Shown here: positions 38,774-49,679 of the stretch, piece by piece
Position numbering within the stretch: position 1 is the stretch's first letter
How the letters are laid out: the number at the start of each line of letters is the position of its first letter
From: Venturia oleaginea
Lineage: Eukaryota > Ascomycota > Dothideomycetes > Venturiales > Venturiaceae
Reading direction: 5' to 3'
Assembly: GCA_013176395.1 (NCBI GenBank)
Contig: JABMLP010000009.1
Location: forward strand, 124,001-188,000
DNA: 64,000 bases
Made by a program: the position numbers and the translations under genes
The notes under the pieces: model-generated
The model's input: only the letters and a program-made list of their open reading frames with translations
What the model was told of the DNA's origin: nothing
The model's database searches: none

Positions 38774-41700
38774 AGATGAGTCTCTGACGAAGTCTTCATT
38801 GAAGCTGTCAGGAAATTTTTGGCATTGCTTTCAAACCGAATATCGACATAAAAATCTAGTCTCGTCTGCTCGCAGGACTTAGAAGGAAGAGAAAGCATGG
38901 ACAGGTGGCCGAAGAGGAGAAAGAGACGGACCTGGATTACTAACCTTTATCGGGGCAGAAATACCGAGCTCATCAATGATGTATGATTGGAACAAATCTT
39001 TTGACCGGCTGGGAAACGGGTACTGCCAAATATAGAGAGAGAGACTATTCATTTACAGGGAGCTCTACATTTGAGGTGATGAGAATCTCCTGGTAAGTTT
39101 TTGCCGCCATGTTCACAACTTATGGCTAATACTTGGTAGACATAGACATCGATATGATCCAACTGTAATCAATAATGTCTCAACATCTTGGCCAAAATGG
39201 CCCGAACGACCGGTTTGAGCATGCTGCCGATTTCTGGGGTGCTTAGGTCTTTCCGCTAGTAATGATGGAATGAATGGTTGTCCAGACTGGAATGGTATAT
39301 CTCAATTGGGAGATTTTGATATTGCGAGGCGTATACGTTAATTCAAGCTTAGGGTTGTCGAGCAGTCGAGATGTCCGAAGATGTCTTTTTCGACGGACTG
39401 GCTCAATCGGATTATCTGGGGAGTGGCCATCACGTCTCAAAAACACTTCGACCAACCCCTTTATCGAAAAAGTCATCATCAGACATCTTGACAGTATTGA
39501 TAACACGATGAATCCTCTTGATCTTAGCGTCCGAAACTTGAAGAAATCCCGTACCATGAAGCCTTGTTATCTTCAATCTCAACATCGTTCTATCGGTGGG
39601 ACCAAAATTGCGGTCAATTGATCACCGGTAGAATTTAGTACCAACGCTTTCTACGGGACCGCAACGATGGAAATAATTACTGAACCTTCCAAGGTAGTAG
39701 AGTAGTCTGCTCTATCGCCTCTAAAAGGTTCGTAAAATTATATCATCACTAGGGGAGTAATCATATAAAGAAAGACGATTTCTACATGCCAAATTGACCG
39801 CGTTGTTAGTCCCACCAATAAGTCGCTCCGAAGGATTTGGAGCAAACGCAAAAAGACTGACATCGAGGAGAAAGAAGGAAAGATATCAAATGACAACACG
39901 TTAAGATTCGTGCGAGCTATGGAATAGGAAGATTCACAAGAATACTAGATTAAGTAGACAACTCGTATCAAGCTTCAACTACCGAATTGCCATTTTGACG
40001 GCTGGAAAGTGAATTTCGTTGTCTGTACGAGGGGAAGACTTTTCGGAGTATGCAAAATTCCAATATCGACTTGAGAATTCTTTATCTCATCTGATTCTTT
40101 ACCATGAATTTCTCTCTCCGTTCTAGTATCACGCGTCTCAAATTGGGTCAAGAACACGAACTGATTCTGTTGAATCCTTAGCTAGACCGATGTATTGCAT
40201 ATCCCCGTCTTACCATGTACAGTTACAGTCCTATCGCCTACTGACGGCGTTGTCGTGCTACATACTACCAGTGTATCAGTGAATAATCCTCGCATTATCT
40301 CATAATTTCTTTGGGCAAAGAAAAGAAAACACGCCGACCACGATACATGAAAAATAGGCGGACACGAAATATCTACCCTTAACCCTTTTCAATATACTCG
40401 CAAGACTTTTCAAATCCACCCCCTCCACCCCCCCTCTTTGTTCATTAGCAGCTACCGCCCACAACTTATGTGGAGAATAGATCTATAAATATACAGCGAT
40501 GATAGATGATATTACAGTAATAAGCCCCCGATATCAAGTCGAGATTTTGAGCTTAGCTCACTACCATGATATCATCGATCGTAACAAACACGTAGATGTA
40601 CTCGTCAAAAGTACCAACGGTATTCAAGCAATACATAGAGTCAATTTATACGGTAATCGAGTCAACGTGTCTTACCGAGATTGAGTGATCTGAATACTAA
40701 GAACCTTGACTATTAACGTGACCTTCTAGGTAATGGGGAAGTTGCTATCGTAGGGGCCCGTAGCCTGAATTCAATGCGGGTGTAGATTTGGAAATGGCTG
40801 GGGGTAGATTTTGTGTTTGCTGAAGAATATTTTAATCAGGTATAAAATACGAACAGAGGAGCGGCGAGTTTAGTCGCCGTGGAAATTTGTGTATACTTCT
40901 GATACTTCTGTGGGGAGTAAGTAGTTAACAAATAAGGAGCCGCTCTAGAAAATAGGCGTAGGCTTTATCGATCCCGAACAAAGAAAGGAAATTATACTTT
41001 CAAGACGACCAAAATTTTTATAGAACTCTTTCCACTTGACGCGTTGTTTGTGTCGAAATTTGGTGATTGATATCTTGAACTAGGTTTGAACATTGCAAAA
41101 TCGTTTGCGCGAGCAACTCGCAAGCACAGAGTGTATATAAGTTAGTCTTTTCCATTTCAGGATGAGTGGGATCCTTCATACACTCGTTAGCATTCTATAT
41201 ATTCTAGTTAAAAAAGATATGGTTGCTCATCTTACTATCTCAGAACGTACTCGAAGCAGCTGGCAAAGCCATGTATATAACCATGGAATGCTCAATCATC
41301 GCTTGGACATCTTCGAGACAAATGAGGGAGAGGTTTCTCATGCTCGTCGCTTTGACAGCAAAGTCTTTGGTAACGACATCGTTTCGACACTTTCCTCCCC
41401 GATCAAAGCGATTTCGCCGATATAAATATTTCTCCAGACATCTCTCAGATCAGCAATCACAAACCTCGAGCAGAGTCTTTTCGGCAACCCAATCGCCTCT
41501 TTCCCTAGTAATCACTTCTCTCCTTACCTGTGAGTAATTAGTACCTCTTCGCGACTTCCACCATAGATTCGCGCGCTAAACCCTCAGCACCAGTCCCGAC
41601 AGAAGAGCAGAAGCTTCCCCTCTCGACGTTCACCCGAAATTTCACAGCCTTGCTCCCTGAAACTACGCTTCACTAACAATTTCAATCTACCTCTTGATAT

Positions 41701-41853
41701 CACTCAACATGCGCGTCAAGCAGCAAGCAATGGAGAGCTTCGTTAGTACCAACAAGCCAATGATCCTCCAAATAGGACCATCGAGCTTCTACGATCTTCT
41801 TTTCAAAGATACTATATACCAGAAGCACAGCTGACGGTTCCTTAAAAATAATC
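38774..41853. other. 3-kb AT-rich gene-poor stretch
   Basis: Stops are frequent in all frames and only short open stretches occur (for example 39274-39621 plus). It is visibly AT-richer than the flanking gene sequence. No repeat family, tRNA or rRNA is recognised. It may be repeat DNA decayed by C-to-T mutation, which I cannot prove without copies to compare. Confidence 0.4.
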
Positions 41854-43051
41854 TTGAGTCGCTCGAGATCTACCACCTCAGGTACAGGGAGCGAAGTTTC
41901 TAGCTCAGACAGCAACCGCGTTGTCGATTCTGCTGCACCAAGCGTACCAGCCAAGCCCAATAAGATCACAGGCGGTTCCCAACAAGAATATACCGCAGCT
42001 CAATTGAAATGGACGAACGACTGGTTCCGCGATAACATGGCAGGAAACAGGACTTACGAGAAAGGTCTGAAGCGACATCAGCAAGTTTATCGTGACTTTG
42101 AGAAGGAACATAATCGGACCACTCCTCTCAAAGAGTTTTCGCTGCGAAACAAGCTGCAGGAGATGAAGGAGTGGTCCACACTTTGATGGGCCGCGAAAGA
42201 CGGTGGAATTCTACGAGAAGGCGGAGAATTATCCTCGCAAGAACCCAACTAAGGCGCAACAGGCTGCATCTCAGGCTACAGGCATTTGAAGTGCCGCAGG
42301 TAATGCGAATGCTTCTGTCCATTCTGAAGGAAGCCACACCGTTTAAGCCACGGCAGAGTCGTCAACAAAGCGCAAGCATGATGATGCGATAACCATGGAT
42401 TATCCAGAAGACATCGTCGAAAAGGAGGATGTGCTAGATGATCTACCAGAGCCCCAAGCGCCGCCGAAGTGGGAGCGGGAACGCCGTGGTAGACGCCAGC
42501 GTTGGTGGTTCGAATGGAGAGTCATCCGCGGAACAAATTATCCACCACGGCATCAGCAGCAGCCACGCTCGACGCCGCAGACGCCGTCAAGACTGCCTTG
42601 GCAAAAACCACGGACGCCTTGAAAGCGTCAATGGCTAGGAATGCCGATCTCGAGCGCCGGTTGAAGGAGAACGCCGCCCACGTCAAACACATGAGCGAAC
42701 GCCTCGTCGCCCAGGAACTCCAGACTAAGAACGGCCGCAAACTTCTCAAGACCACGGTAAATTACGTCTACGAAGAGGCCGACTACTGCCAATATAGTCA
42801 AACCCCGCCTCAACCTTGGCAACTACAGCGCTCTCAATGGGAGCGAGGAGTTTAACAGCGGCATGGTCCAGATCTCCTCAGCTATAGACCAACTAATCAC
42901 CGATATTGGCAGCAGACGCCAGGCATTCTTCGACGAGATAGAGGAACTGGGAGCCGGCCTCGACATGAAGAACATTTACGACAACAGAGCCGCTTCTATG
43001 CAGACGGAGAAATGGTCGAAGAAGTGGAAGGACGGCTTGGAGAGAGAGTGA
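41854..43051 (+). pseudogene. decayed hypothetical gene with several frame breaks
   Basis: Coding-like segments follow one another in changing frames. The first (41854-42186) reads QLKWTNDWFRDNMAGNRTYE and PLKEFSLRNKLQEMKEWST. The next frame gives GPRKTVEFYEKAENYPRKNP, then crosses TGA (GGC ATT TGA) and TAA (ACC GTT TAA) before MDYPEDIVEKEDVLDDLPEP. Then come an alanine-rich coiled coil (DALKASMARNADLERRLKEN, 42600-42750) and a last piece, MVQISSAIDQLITDIGSRRQ, to the stop at 43051. Some changes may be introns, such as GTAAAT...ATATAG near 42760-42800, but the two in-frame stops have no donor before them. The family is not recognised. Confidence 0.45.
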
Positions 43052-44146
43052 GTAGCGAGGTCGCTACACATCTTGTTCGAAGGGGGGGGATATGGCAAGT
43101 ACAGACGGCCATTCATGGCAGGGCAAGCCCGTTATTGTATAAATAGACCCCTTCGTGATAGTTAGAATGAATCAACAACATCTCAGCTCATATCTAGTGG
43201 TGTAATTGGCAGCCGTTTTCGTGCGAGGACTGCAAGGCTCTTCTTGGGATAGAGACGGATTTTATGTTCGCGGTATCAAGGCATGGAGAAGCCACTGAGT
43301 AGATTTGATGGCATTGGAGGCGGCTGTTGTTCTTTCGTTGAAGAGTGGAGGTTCGAGCGTGGTTTTTGTCTTCTTTAATTGCTCCAGGAGGAGTGCGCAT
43401 CTTTCCCGCTGTTTTGGATGGTCTTTCTTTGATCTGCTGGATGTCTCATTACTGCTGCTACGTTCTGTTATTTGGGTGAGAGGATTGCAAAGATTATGTT
43501 CTTCACGCAGAGGTTCGAATCTACCGGCGCCGTTATCGGACATGCACGTGATATGGAGCTCGCTACATGTTATTTCATTATTCATTCTTTCGGACATCAC
43601 TGAGATCTGCCATGACTATAATAGCAAACAGCAAGTTATCTAATAGTAAAGAAATCATTGTCCGAATCTCTAAGTTGACCGAGACTTTGCGCTGATCTTG
43701 AAGAATGTGTGCGTAAATTCAGTACTGATATGAATTTTACAGCCTTTTCTACTCTGCGGGAGCTCCATCTCGATACAACAAATCACGGTCGAATGGAACG
43801 ACACAGTGAAGTCCATAAATCTTTTCAGCTCGATGCATTGAATACAGACGTGATCTCGATTTAAATGTGTAATTCATAATTTCCTATCAACCCGTTCGAA
43901 CACTACTGCATTCTGGTAAAGCAATATCTGGCTGCCCAATTTCTTTCCGAGAACAGGATTGTAGTTTAAGAATAACGACAGAAGTTCTGGATGGATATAA
44001 GAAGAAATGTGGCTGGGTGAATCTTCGACCCATGACCTTGATCGTTTTCTAGTCGATCACCCAGACATGGTGATGGTTCACGGAGGCTGCTTTCGAACCA
44101 GTGGTCTGATTGTTAAGCCTAGAAGGGATAGATAGTAGTCTAAAAA
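43052..44146. other. intergenic, left flank of the pogo element
   Basis: Apart from the weak small frame noted at 43262-43543, nothing is supported. A stem of eight exact base pairs (44013-44020 with 44057-44064) closes a 52-base hairpin-rich segment just before the pogo insertion; it does not satisfy tRNA box rules. Confidence 0.4.
43262..43543 (-). CDS. uncertain hypothetical small protein
   Basis: A 93-codon frame, MSDNGAGRFEPLREEHNLCN..., has a charged Ser/Lys-rich composition (SSSNETSSRSKKDHPKQRER, then CALLLEQLKKTKTTLEPP) more like protein than the opposite-strand frame. No domain, signal peptide or neighbour evidence supports it. Confidence 0.25.
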   Translation of the reverse strand: MSDNGAGRFEPLREEHNLCNPLTQITERSSSNETSSRSKKDHPKQRERCALLLEQLKKTKTTLEPPLFNERTTAASNAIKSTQWLLHALIPRT

Positions 44147-44148
44147 TA

Positions 44149-45959
44149 ACGTATTCCACCACCGAGCCGGCCACTTTTCCTTGGCACGACAAACTCATCT
44201 TACGACTCTTCAATTTTATCGCTATCAACAATAGATTCCAAGTCCGCCGTGCTACTATTTGATTCAGAAGATATCTCGATATCCTTTTTACACGTTCGCG
44301 CATTGTGCCCAGTCGCGCCGCAATTCCCACAGCGCCTTTGAGTTGGTTGGGCTGTTTCTTGATCACCACTACTACGAGTATTCTTTGATCCCTGAGGCGC
44401 AACAGACGCCTCAGCAGCTACCCACGCTGCTGCAGTCCCATACTCCATAGTACCACCTTACTGGATCCGCTTCCTTTTACGCAATTTTCGCTTCGTCATT
44501 ACTGCCAATTGCTCTTCAAGCTCGTGGTTTCGTGCAATAAGTAGAGCGTTCTGGTGCAGCATCAATTCAGCGCCCTTGACAAGCTGAGAGAAGCCAGTCT
44601 GCGCAGTAACTAGTGACCGAGTGAAAGATTCGCGTACAAGCTTGGATTGGGATCCAAATTCTTGAGTATTGCTTGGAGTCTTCGACTGCCACGGCGTCTC
44701 CTGCGGTGGGGGTGCTGGTGGGGTACGTAGCCGTACTTCAAGGCGATCCAATACCACCTCCGCGTCAATAGAGACTAGCCCTACCATCTCAAAAGCCTTT
44801 CGACAGTTCTCTTTTGTAAACACGTCGAAAAACGCGTCTTTGAAGGCCGGGAGGAAGCCTTCTTTGTTGATATGGTAGACGCGTCGGCGTGCCAAGTCTC
44901 GAACTCGTCGAGAGTACTTGCACTTCAACGGCGAGAAGCAGACCATATCAAGCGGCTGGAGGATATGCGATGAATGAGGTGGCATACAGAGCGTTAGGAT
45001 ATTATGTTCGAGGCAGTAGTCCTTGGAATTCTGGTTGAGATGGCTCTCATGGCCGTCCAAGATGAGCAGCCTATATCCCCTACTTGACGCGCCTTTGTAT
45101 GCGCGTCAAAGTGCTTCAACCACTTAAGACCAAGCGCATTGTTTGTCCAGCCGTTCTCAGAGACTGAGAGCTTCCAATTCCGTGGTATATCTGCCTCATA
45201 CCACGCAGAGATGTGAATGCGTCCTTTGTAGATAATGAAGGGCGGGGTAGCATACCCAGCGGCGGAGATACTCTGGATAACTGTAACCCACTCGCGATTG
45301 CCTGGTTGGATCAAATTAGGCCGTGTACGTCTTTCAGAAGCTGTGACGACCTTCATTGACCCAATAACGCCCATCTGGAAGCCAATCTCGTCAAAGTTGT
45401 GCGTATCCTTGTCGTGGATGCCGTACTTGGCTTTAGTATCTGCAACGAGCTTGAACCACGCGCCAATAATCTCTAGGTCTTCCTGTAGTATCCTCTGCCT
45501 ATCCTTGGCTCGATTGAAGGCCATCTTGAGCTCATCTGAGCGCGTTACGAACCTCTCAGCCCAGTTTTTCTCTACTGGCTCTCCACCGCGTACACCCAGC
45601 AGTTTATCCGCCATATCTGCCACCTCACACAGCCGGGGCGCAAATCCTGGCAAATCGAGGTCGAGGATATATTGGACAGGCGTTTGCTCTTCTGTTGCAG
45701 TGAGCTTATGGGAGTTTGGGCGAGTTTGAGATGGAGAGGTAATTCCGCAGAGCCGATCAGAGAGCCTTTGGTGTTTGATGTTGAAGGCTGCAGCAGCGCG
45801 CCGTAGGCTTTGAAATTGGCCAGAGGTATGGGCCTGAAGACCGAGATCAATTCTGCCTTCTTCTTGAACGGCTATCGCGTTGCGTTGTTAAGACATTGCG
45901 TGTTGAAGAGGATAAGGGCTGTGCCAAGGAAAAGTGGCCGGCTCGGTGGTGGAATACGT
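44149..45959 (-). mobile_element. full-length pogo-type DNA transposon (1,811 bp), mutated
   Basis: Terminal inverted repeats of more than 40 bp match almost perfectly: ACGTATTCCACCACCGAGCC...CCTTGGCACGA at 44149 and its mirror ending at 45959. A TA target duplication flanks it (44147-44148 and 45960-45961). It is the best-preserved relative of the fragment at 9996-10797 and the deleted copy at 54563-55196. The transposase is broken (separate entry), though the ends look fit for mobilisation in trans. Confidence 0.92.
44200..45896 (-). pseudogene. pogo/CENP-B-like DDE transposase, two CAA-to-TAA stops and a frameshift
   Basis: From ATG 45896 the third codon is TAA (45890-45888); the relative at 54563-55196 has CAA there (MSQQRN). 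The frame then gives an HTH (GRIDLGLQAHTSGQFQSLRR) and the catalytic core (NFDEIGFQMGVIGSMKVVT, QPGNREWVTVIQSISAAG, VSENGWTNNALGLKWLKHF). A small indel near 45080 shifts the frame; it resumes with DGHESHLNQNSKDYC and HSSHILQPLDMVCF, carrying the other Asp residues. A TAA at 44460-44458 again replaces a CAA present in the 10-kb relative, ahead of the CCHC knuckle CGNCGATGHNARTC. The enzyme is inactive. Confidence 0.9.
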
Positions 45960-46184
45960 TAACTATTAGATAAGGGAGTTGCTCAATTACTAAAAGAACT
46001 TATATAGAGTTCTATTAGATTCCAGAAGATTTCTTTACCTTTTTAGACTATTCTAAAAGATTGTAGTAATAGCCCAGATCCTTCCTAATCTGGTAAAAAA
46101 AAATTAACCCAAAATGGAAACACCCCGGTAAAACTCCTAAAACCTATAGAGAAACCAACACTGATAGGTTAGAATGATCCAATA

Positions 46185-47474
46185 CAAGTGCTGTGCATGA
46201 ACGGGCTGACACACCCCCCCCCCTGTCAATTTTGTCTCAGTCATGAAGCTAGCAAAATGAAGCAGACTCTACCTTTACTATCACCTCATATTCTTCATTA
46301 TACAGCTTCAAATGCCTGGCAAGCATAAGAACCGTCAATCATTTCGTGATCCTGAGCGGCCGAAAGGCCAACGTCTCTCTGAGCGCGAGCGTACTCAGAT
46401 CCTCACCTTATACCACCTTGCAGAATGGAACAAGACCCAAATCGCTCGAAAGCTTCGCCTTGCTCGATCTACGGTTATTCTTTGTATTCAAGAAGGCTAT
46501 TATACTCCTCGTAAGCCACCTGGCAGGCCATTTATGCTTACAATCCACCGCCGCCACCGTCTAATCAACCGAGCTACCCAGGATGCTCTACACCGACGAA
46601 TGCCGCTTGAGCAGATTGCCTCGATTGAGGGTATTCAAGCCTGCCGGAGAACCCTTTTTCAAGCCTTTAAATGCAAGAGATTCTTCCGCCGTATCGCCGT
46701 CGAGAAGCCTCTTCTTACGGAGGCGCACCGAGTGGCAAGACTACAATGGGCAATACGTCACCAACATTGGGACTTTGAGCAGTGGAAACGTGTCCTCTGG
46801 ACAGACGAGGCATCTTTTACAACAGGAGGCTTTGGCGTCATATACGTAACAAGGAGGCCTGAGGAGAAGTATGAACCTTCTTGCTTATTACCAAAGTTTC
46901 AAGGTTATTCTTCTTGGATGGCTCATGGCTGTATTTCTGGGACAACAAAGGGACCTCTTGTAGTTTGTGAGAAGGCTTGGGGCAAGGTTACTGCTGCTAT
47001 ATACTCTGAGCATATTCTGCCAGGGGTATATAGTCATATTCACGAGATGAAGCATATAGGAGGCTACTTTCGAGCAATCTTGATGGAAGATAACGCCTCC
47101 GTACATACGGCTAGGCTTACTCAGGCAGTACACTCTAAGTACAACCTTAATAGGATGACTTGGCCAGCTAACTCACCAGATCTCAACCCAATTGAGAATG
47201 TCTGGCGGCTGTTAAAATATAGAATTGGGAGGCGCTTTCCGTACTCGGAAGCAGATGTACGACAGTATCTTGAGGAAGTATGGGCTAAACTTGAGCTAGA
47301 TGACTTTACTAAGTATATAGAAGAGATGCCTGAGCGCGTACAAGCCGTTATCGCAGCTAATGGCGGCCACACTAAGTGGTAATGTATACAAAGTCTGCTT
47401 CATTTTGCTAGCTTCATGACTGAGACAAAATTGACAGGGGGGGGGGGTGTCAGCCCGTTCATGCACAGCACTTG
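46185..47474 (+). mobile_element. intact Tc1/mariner transposon (1,290 bp)
   Basis: Inverted repeats of about 85 bp begin CAAGTGCTGTGCATGAACGG at 46185 and end in the mirror sequence at 47474; both carry a C/G homopolymer of 10-11 bases. TA flanks both sides (46183-46184, 47475-47476). The transposase frame is intact. The near-identical repeats and intact gene suggest recent movement. Confidence 0.95.
46312..47382 (+). CDS. Tc1-type transposase, DD34E
   Basis: A single exon encodes 356 residues and no lesion is seen. The N-terminal part has paired HTH motifs (QRLSERERTQILTLYHLAEW, NKTQIARKLRLARSTVILCI). The catalytic triad is visible: LWTDEASF, ILMEDNASVH and PDLNPIENVWRLLK, with 34 residues between the second Asp and the Glu, as in Tc1. 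The enzyme cuts the element at its ends and joins it to TA sites. Its start is 127 bp inside the left end, just after the terminal repeat. It is flanked by a dead pogo copy on the left and Stn1 on the right. Confidence 0.95.
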   Translation: MPGKHKNRQSFRDPERPKGQRLSERERTQILTLYHLAEWNKTQIARKLRLARSTVILCIQEGYYTPRKPPGRPFMLTIHRRHRLINRATQDALHRRMPLEQIASIEGIQACRRTLFQAFKCKRFFRRIAVEKPLLTEAHRVARLQWAIRHQHWDFEQWKRVLWTDEASFTTGGFGVIYVTRRPEEKYEPSCLLPKFQGYSSWMAHGCISGTTKGPLVVCEKAWGKVTAAIYSEHILPGVYSHIHEMKHIGGYFRAILMEDNASVHTARLTQAVHSKYNLNRMTWPANSPDLNPIENVWRLLKYRIGRRFPYSEADVRQYLEEVWAKLELDDFTKYIEEMPERVQAVIAANGGHTKW

Positions 47475-47626
47475 TAGCAGCATTCACAGCAGCTCTGGTT
47501 ATTCAGCTCCAAGTCCAGCACAATGCTTTAGCATTAAATTCTAAAAGCCGTTACTGGTGCGTTTGACCCGACATCCATTACGAGTGGTATTTGACGTGAA
47601 TCTCATAACCCACCATTCATTATCAA

Positions 47627-48521
47627 TCATTGCTGCCATGGAGCCCAAAGAACATCACTGCCCTTCAAAGCGCCTCTGTTCAACTCATCTTCTATCGCTT
47701 TCCTCCTCTTCTCAACTTTAGCCTCATGCCTTTCTATCTTCTCCCTCCTCTTTGCCAATTTCTCATTCTTCGCTTTATTGTACTCCCTCTTTTTCTTCTC
47801 GGTGTCTCTCTGCTTCCTCCTCTCCCTCGCGTCTTCGCTGTCTAAGTCCTTCAATTGTTGAGAGGACAAAATCCATGGCTTGGAGAGAATAACCCGCTTC
47901 CACCTTGCCACTTCAGCCCATTCTTTGACTTCTTCACCTGTAGTCCTGTACACATAGATCCTCTTTAGTTCCAGCTGCTTGATCTTCCGAAACTCGCCTA
48001 TAACAGCCTTGACCTTGATCACAGTTCCAATGTCCAATTTCTTGTGTCTATCGACAAAGATATCGAAGACTCCAACCTTGGAAACAATGTTCACGTTTTG
48101 AACAGTGGTATTCGAGGCGTTATCGACATGATTTGCGAGGAGTTGATCTTTGCTCAGTCGCGTTATCTTCACGACAATGGTAGAGCCGGACCCATCGTCA
48201 AGCTCGAGGAGGGTATATCGATCTGTTATGGACTCGATAGAAATTATGGGTGCGGTGATGGAGATAAAGCGGATTGGGTGGTTAAGGTGGAAGTAAAGGC
48301 CTTGTCCTGGTCGAGTGTTAGTCGCGTAATATCATAGTTTCCATTCTTCTTTCGTCCGAAGACATCTCGCGTCTCTCTTACAGAGGTGAAGACTGGTTGT
48401 GTAACATACCTTCGAATCCTGGTTCAGACCTCAGCGCATGGATGTCGGCGCAAGTGAGCTTTACCCATGCGAAGTAGGTAGGAGAGGCGCGGAAAGTGTA
48501 CGCGGGGTAGATGATGTTCAT
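47627..48521 (-). CDS. STN1: Stn1-like telomere-capping protein (CST complex OB fold)
   Basis: Stn1 with Ten1 and Cdc13/Ctc1 protects chromosome ends and recruits DNA polymerase alpha. Exon 1 (48521-48410) gives MNIIYPAYTFRASPTYFAWV and KLTCADIHALRSEPGFE, the pattern of filamentous-fungal Stn1. A 103-nt intron (48409-48307, GTATGT...GACCAG) follows. Exon 2 (48306-47627) continues GQGLYFHLNHPIRFISITAP, RYTLLELDDGSGSTIVVKIT and the OB-fold end FVDRHKKLDIGTVIKVKAVI. The C-terminus is a Lys/Arg/Glu-rich helix (REYNKAKNEKLAKRREKIER) ending LWAPWQQ. The 263 residues lack the winged-helix domains of yeast Stn1, as in other filamentous fungi. The upstream region has a TTG microsatellite (48550-48580). 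Confidence 0.87.
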
Positions 48522-48546
48522 ATCATGGTGCGGTCTGTTGGAGTTT

Positions 48547-48580
48547 GCTGCTGTTGTTGTTGTTGTTGTTGTTGTTGTTC
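48547..48580 (+). repeat. (TGT/TTG)n microsatellite in the Stn1 upstream region
   Basis: About eleven trinucleotide units occur within 60 bases of the inferred Stn1 start. On the minus strand they could be in the 5' untranslated region or, if translation began further up, encode a poly-Thr run. Confidence 0.8.
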
Positions 48581-48776
48581 CACTTGCGCGGGAATGAAGA
48601 ACTTGCTTGAGCGGCTGGCGCGAAAGAGCGTGACAGCGTGTCCGAGGCCTATCTTAGAGGAGAAGGCCGAGATAAAGGCAGTCAGCTGTGGACATTATCC
48701 TCTCCTTCTCTCTGAATCTATTTCCTTAAATTAATTACTCACTTATATGTTAACATAATGCGGGACCCTCGTTCGT

Positions 48777-49576
48777 TTGGGAATTATCATTCCATCGTCA
48801 AACACATCTGCCGAACCTCTTTCTCAAGCAATCGTATCATCAATATCTACTGAAGAAAGACCCATGACTGTTCATTTCACGAGAATATCTGTGACAACAC
48901 TGAACCTATCTCCCGGGAGCAAATCCCAATTCACACCAGAAGCCATTCTTGCGGCGGCTCAGCTTCTAGCCGATGCCAAGGTATGTTGCCTGGATATTCA
49001 CCGGGAGGCTTCTGTTGCGAGTTGTATTCAAATGCTGACCATCCATTTCAACAGGTTTCAATCATCGGATGGTCAGGGACAAGTGGTGGTTGGCTAGGAT
49101 TCGAAAATGATCGAAATCTTTGCAATCATATCGAAGAACGACTCGGCATCCCGATGACAACCTCAACCCTTGGTCTCAACAAAGCTCTGGCATGTATGGC
49201 TGAATTTGAGAGACTGGGATTGGTAACGCCTTACACGGAAGATGTCAACCATGTCATTATCAAGAATTACACCGCTTTGGGCTACCAAATCACAAAAGAA
49301 CGAGAGCAACATCTAGCCATAGCAGATAACATCAAAATCGCTGCAGTTGACGAGGCGAAACTCCACCAGATGGTAAAGGCTGTTGTGGACGAGGGAGCCG
49401 ATGCCGTCACCACTTTTTGTACGAATTGGAATGCAGCCCACTTGGTCGGTAAATGGGAGAATGAATTCGGTGTTCCAATTCTTGACTCAGTAGCAACTGT
49501 TATCTGGGATATGTGTAACATCCTTCATATCGATATGGGTACTGCTAGTCACTGGGGCAAAATGTTTGCGCAGTAG
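48777..49576 (+). CDS. Asp/Glu racemase-family enzyme (maleate isomerase/arylmalonate decarboxylase-like)
   Basis: Two exons (48777-48980 and 49055-49576; intron GTATGT...CAACAG) encode about 241 residues. The start reads LGIIIPSSNTSAEPLSQAI, the usual PSSNT motif; VSIIGWSGTSGGWLGFENDR and HVIIKNYTALGYQI follow. The active-site Cys region is TTFCTNWNAAHLV, and ILDSVATVIWD is typical. Members isomerise, racemise or decarboxylate small acids using two Cys or a Cys/other pair; the substrate cannot be told. No ATG lies in frame before LGIII: an in-frame TAA precedes it, and the nearest ATG (48758) is one base out of frame. So the gene has a non-ATG start, a hidden upstream exon, or a 1-bp lesion. 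It converges on the methyltransferase 104 bases away. Confidence 0.75.
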
Positions 49577-49679
49577 ATCTAGACCGCCTACCCATACAAA
49601 GCCAGTCTCTGTCACTGGACAAGTGCTCCACTCGATTTTGTGTCAAGATAAGAATAGGAGGGAGCCACTGATGATCCAC

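Noticed and set aside
41700..41969. Minus-strand 89-codon frame opposite the decayed gene
   Set aside because: The plus-strand continuation (KWTNDWFRDNM...) is longer and better supported.
43490..43560. ggttcgaatc motif resembling a tRNA B box
   Set aside because: No A box at the right distance and no acceptor stem.
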